Shown here piece by piece: positions 62,732 to 64,000 of a stretch of DNA of 64,000 bases. The position numbers were made by a program, and so were the translations under genes. Origin of the DNA: Pseudomonas alloputida (GTDB lineage: Bacteria > Pseudomonadota > Gammaproteobacteria > Pseudomonadales > Pseudomonadaceae). The notes under the pieces were generated by a model, which was given only the letters and a program-made list of their open reading frames with translations, ran no database searches and was not told where the DNA came from. The stretch spans positions 4,623,501 to 4,687,500 of the forward strand of contig NZ_CP128540.1 in the NCBI RefSeq assembly GCF_021283545.2, in the 5' to 3' direction. Each line of letters opens with the position of its first letter. Position 1 is the first letter of the stretch.

Positions 62732-62827
62732 ATGTTCAGACAATCGAAAATTCGCCAAGCTGGGCTCATTTTATTCGCCACCACGTTGCTATTGATCTTG
62801 CCGAACCTGACACGTTTGTTTGGCTGA
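62732..62827 (+). CDS. Candidate 31-aa hydrophobic peptide
   Basis: The frame MFRQSKIRQAGLILFATTLL... ends in ...LTRLFG. A basic N-terminus precedes one hydrophobic segment of about 15 residues (AGLILFATTLLLILP). AAGGCGG lies ~10 nt before the ATG. Such short membrane peptides are often missed; no family is recognised. Transcription with the downstream cytochrome gene is possible (66 nt apart). Confidence 0.45.
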   Translation: MFRQSKIRQAGLILFATTLLLILPNLTRLFG

Positions 62828-62893
62828 CGGCAGCGGTGGCGCCAACGGGCAACGCACAGGTAACCTGCTGGCCTTGATGGTCGGAGATTGCCT

Positions 62894-63694
62894 ATGCGCC
62901 ACTGCCTTGCCCTGCTAGCGTTGCTCCTGAGCCTGCCATTGTCGGCGGCGCAACTGCACCTTGAACTGGGCGCGACAACGCGCCAGTGGAGCAGCGCCGA
63001 ACTGCTTGGCCACCCTGAGGCCCAGGACATCAGTATCGAGCAGGACGTATCCTACAAACGCCCCATGCACTATCGGGCAGTGCCGCTGGCCACGCTGCTG
63101 GAAGGTGTGAGCGCCCGCGATCACCTGCAGGCCGTGGCGCTGGATGGCTTTGCCGCCGAAATGCCCGCTGCGGCATTGCTGCAGCCAGGGCCAGCACGGG
63201 CCTGGTTGGCCGTGGAAGACCCAGGCAAGCCGTGGCCGCCACTGGGTCAAGGCAAGCCAAGTGCCGGGCCGTTCTACCTGGTGTGGACTGCGCCGCAGGC
63301 CAGCGGCATCCGCCCTGAACAGTGGCCATTCCAGATTGCCACCCTTCGCAAGCTGGCCCCGGTGGACCAGCGGTTTCCTGCGCTGCTGCCCGACCCGAAG
63401 CTGCCGGCCGACAGCCCGGTGCGCCAGGGCTTTGCCCTGTTCCAGCAGAATTGCCTGGTGTGCCACCGGTTGAACGGTGCGGGGGATGGGCAGGTGGGGC
63501 CGGACTTGAATGTGCCGTATAACCCGACCGAGTATTTTCAGCCGGTTTATTTACGCAAGTTGATACCCGGCCCGCAAAGCCTGCGGCGGTGGCCGCAGGC
63601 GAAGATGCCGGGGTTTGCCGAAAGTGTGTTGAGTGAACAGGAACTGGATGCGCTGTTGGCCTATTTGGGGCACATGGCAACGCGCAAGCCTTGA
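62894..63694 (+). CDS. Secreted c-type cytochrome protein
   Basis: The ATG at 62894 (GGAG 8 nt upstream) is preferred over the TTG at 62888 and gives 266 aa. A signal peptide (MRHCLALLALLLSLPLSAA) precedes an N-terminal beta-rich region with similarity in style to molybdopterin-oxidoreductase-like periplasmic proteins (YRAVPLATLLEGV; VALDGFAAEMPAA; RAWLAVEDPGKPWPPLG). The C-terminal ~90 residues are a cytochrome c domain with CLVCH heme site and a downstream Met ligand in KMPGF. It is a periplasmic electron carrier; redox partner unknown. Confidence 0.85.
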   Translation: MRHCLALLALLLSLPLSAAQLHLELGATTRQWSSAELLGHPEAQDISIEQDVSYKRPMHYRAVPLATLLEGVSARDHLQAVALDGFAAEMPAAALLQPGPARAWLAVEDPGKPWPPLGQGKPSAGPFYLVWTAPQASGIRPEQWPFQIATLRKLAPVDQRFPALLPDPKLPADSPVRQGFALFQQNCLVCHRLNGAGDGQVGPDLNVPYNPTEYFQPVYLRKLIPGPQSLRRWPQAKMPGFAESVLSEQELDALLAYLGHMATRKP

Positions 63695-63696
63695 GG

Positions 63697-63784
63697 GCCT
63701 ATTCGCGGGTGAACCCGCTCCTACAACGGCAGGTGGTGTCCATCCATCAATGTGTAGGCGCGGGTTAACCCGCGAACGGGCCAA
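63697..63784. repeat. Inverted REP pair
   Basis: TTCGCGGGTGAACCCGCTCC and GGCGCGGGTTAACCCGCGAA face each other between the convergent cytochrome and RraB-like genes. Confidence 0.75.
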
Positions 63785-63794
63785 CACAAAACTG

Positions 63795-64000
63795 TCAGGC
63801 CGTGAGCCGCTCTTGCTTGACGCCCCACCCTTCCACCTCACCCCCATACGGTGTCACCAACTGCTCGAAGGCCTCTTCAAAGTCGCCAATCCCGCCATGG
63901 GTGGCGTACATGACCTTGCTCAGTTCCAGGTGCCAGGCCCCGTCGCCCAGCTCCTTCACCTGGGCATTGAGCGATTCCCCGCGAAACTGCCCGGCTGCAC
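63795..64000 (-). CDS. RraB-like (RNase E inhibitor family) protein, partial
   Basis: The minus-strand frame ends at 63795 and runs off the window edge. The visible 68 residues read AAGQFRGESLNAQVKELGDG ... GGIGDFEEAFEQLV and end in YGGEVEGWGVKQE. The terminal 'YGGxxxGWG' pattern is typical of the RraB/ribonuclease E inhibitor family, small acidic cytoplasmic proteins. The N-terminal half, which would settle the call, is outside the window. Confidence 0.6.
   Translation of the reverse strand, partial: AAGQFRGESLNAQVKELGDGAWHLELSKVMYATHGGIGDFEEAFEQLVTPYGGEVEGWGVKQERLTA

Noticed and set aside
62605..62877. 90-aa plus-strand frame before the cytochrome gene
   Set aside because: It has no ribosome binding site or protein-like composition and overlaps the more plausible 31-aa peptide in another frame.

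Overview
The window is a chromosomal segment of a fluorescent pseudomonad, most likely of the Pseudomonas putida group. The basis is high GC with strong GC3 bias, the many short REP palindromes around 'GCGGGCTTGCCCGC', the sagS / gpx / msrB / alaA / htpX neighbourhood, an arginine-type EF-P next to earP, and the ohrR-ohr pair. Species assignment is inference from memory; no search was run.

Region 1 (1-23.2 kb) is an accessory surface/toxin island. It starts with the end of a fimbrial adhesin gene. A minus-strand operon follows: a 5'-truncated Ig-like protein, then three tandem paralogues of an unrecognised large family (821 aa, 784 aa and a broken third copy), then a small secreted protein, then a 1289-aa Rhs protein that stops just before its core and toxin. 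At about 13.68 kb this operon abuts, head to head, a second rhs gene on the plus strand that lacks its first ~240 residues and a further ~240 internal residues but keeps core and toxin tip. Beyond it lie two more multi-domain beta-sandwich proteins and a classical autotransporter. The N-termini of the paralogues (GWNTIFA, NWDLTFA, GWGAVAV) recall the P47/OrfX2 TULIP-fold proteins of botulinum neurotoxin clusters. That is a hypothesis, but a Rhs plus P47-like plus Ig-like cluster would be a little-described system and is the best candidate for novelty here.

Region 2 (23.2-24.0 kb) is a minus-strand tRNA operon (Glu, Gly, Glu, Gly, Gly) with a strong promoter and a terminator.

Region 3 (24.0-39.8 kb) is conserved core: fRMsr and a DUF815 ATPase, the SagS-type hybrid kinase, glutathione peroxidase (with a probable frameshift), MsrB, AlaA, HtpX, Tpm, a DODA-type dioxygenase, DeaD, a spermidine-synthase-like protein and class II DAHP synthase. 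Many of these handle peroxide, methionine oxidation or envelope stress. An IS256-family element with an 8-bp target duplication sits between alaA and htpX.

Region 4 (39.8-42.6 kb) is a repeat complex. It has a duplicated, broken 3' end of the DAHP synthase gene, three copies of a long intergenic repeat in alternating orientation, and an IS4-family element with a 9-bp target duplication inside one copy.

Region 5 (42.6-56.6 kb) holds several divergent LysR/target pairs (with a TauE/SafE permease, an SDR and an MFS exporter), ohrR-ohr with palindromic candidate operators, earP-efp, a GreA/GreB-like factor and a TonB-dependent receptor.

Region 6 (56.6-64.0 kb) has a complete-looking group II intron inserted directly after the terminator of tRNA-Ser(GGA), then a crotonase, a PlsC-type acyltransferase, a CorA-type transporter, a class I glutamine amidotransferase, a candidate 31-aa membrane peptide, a c-type cytochrome, and the 3' end of an RraB-like gene.
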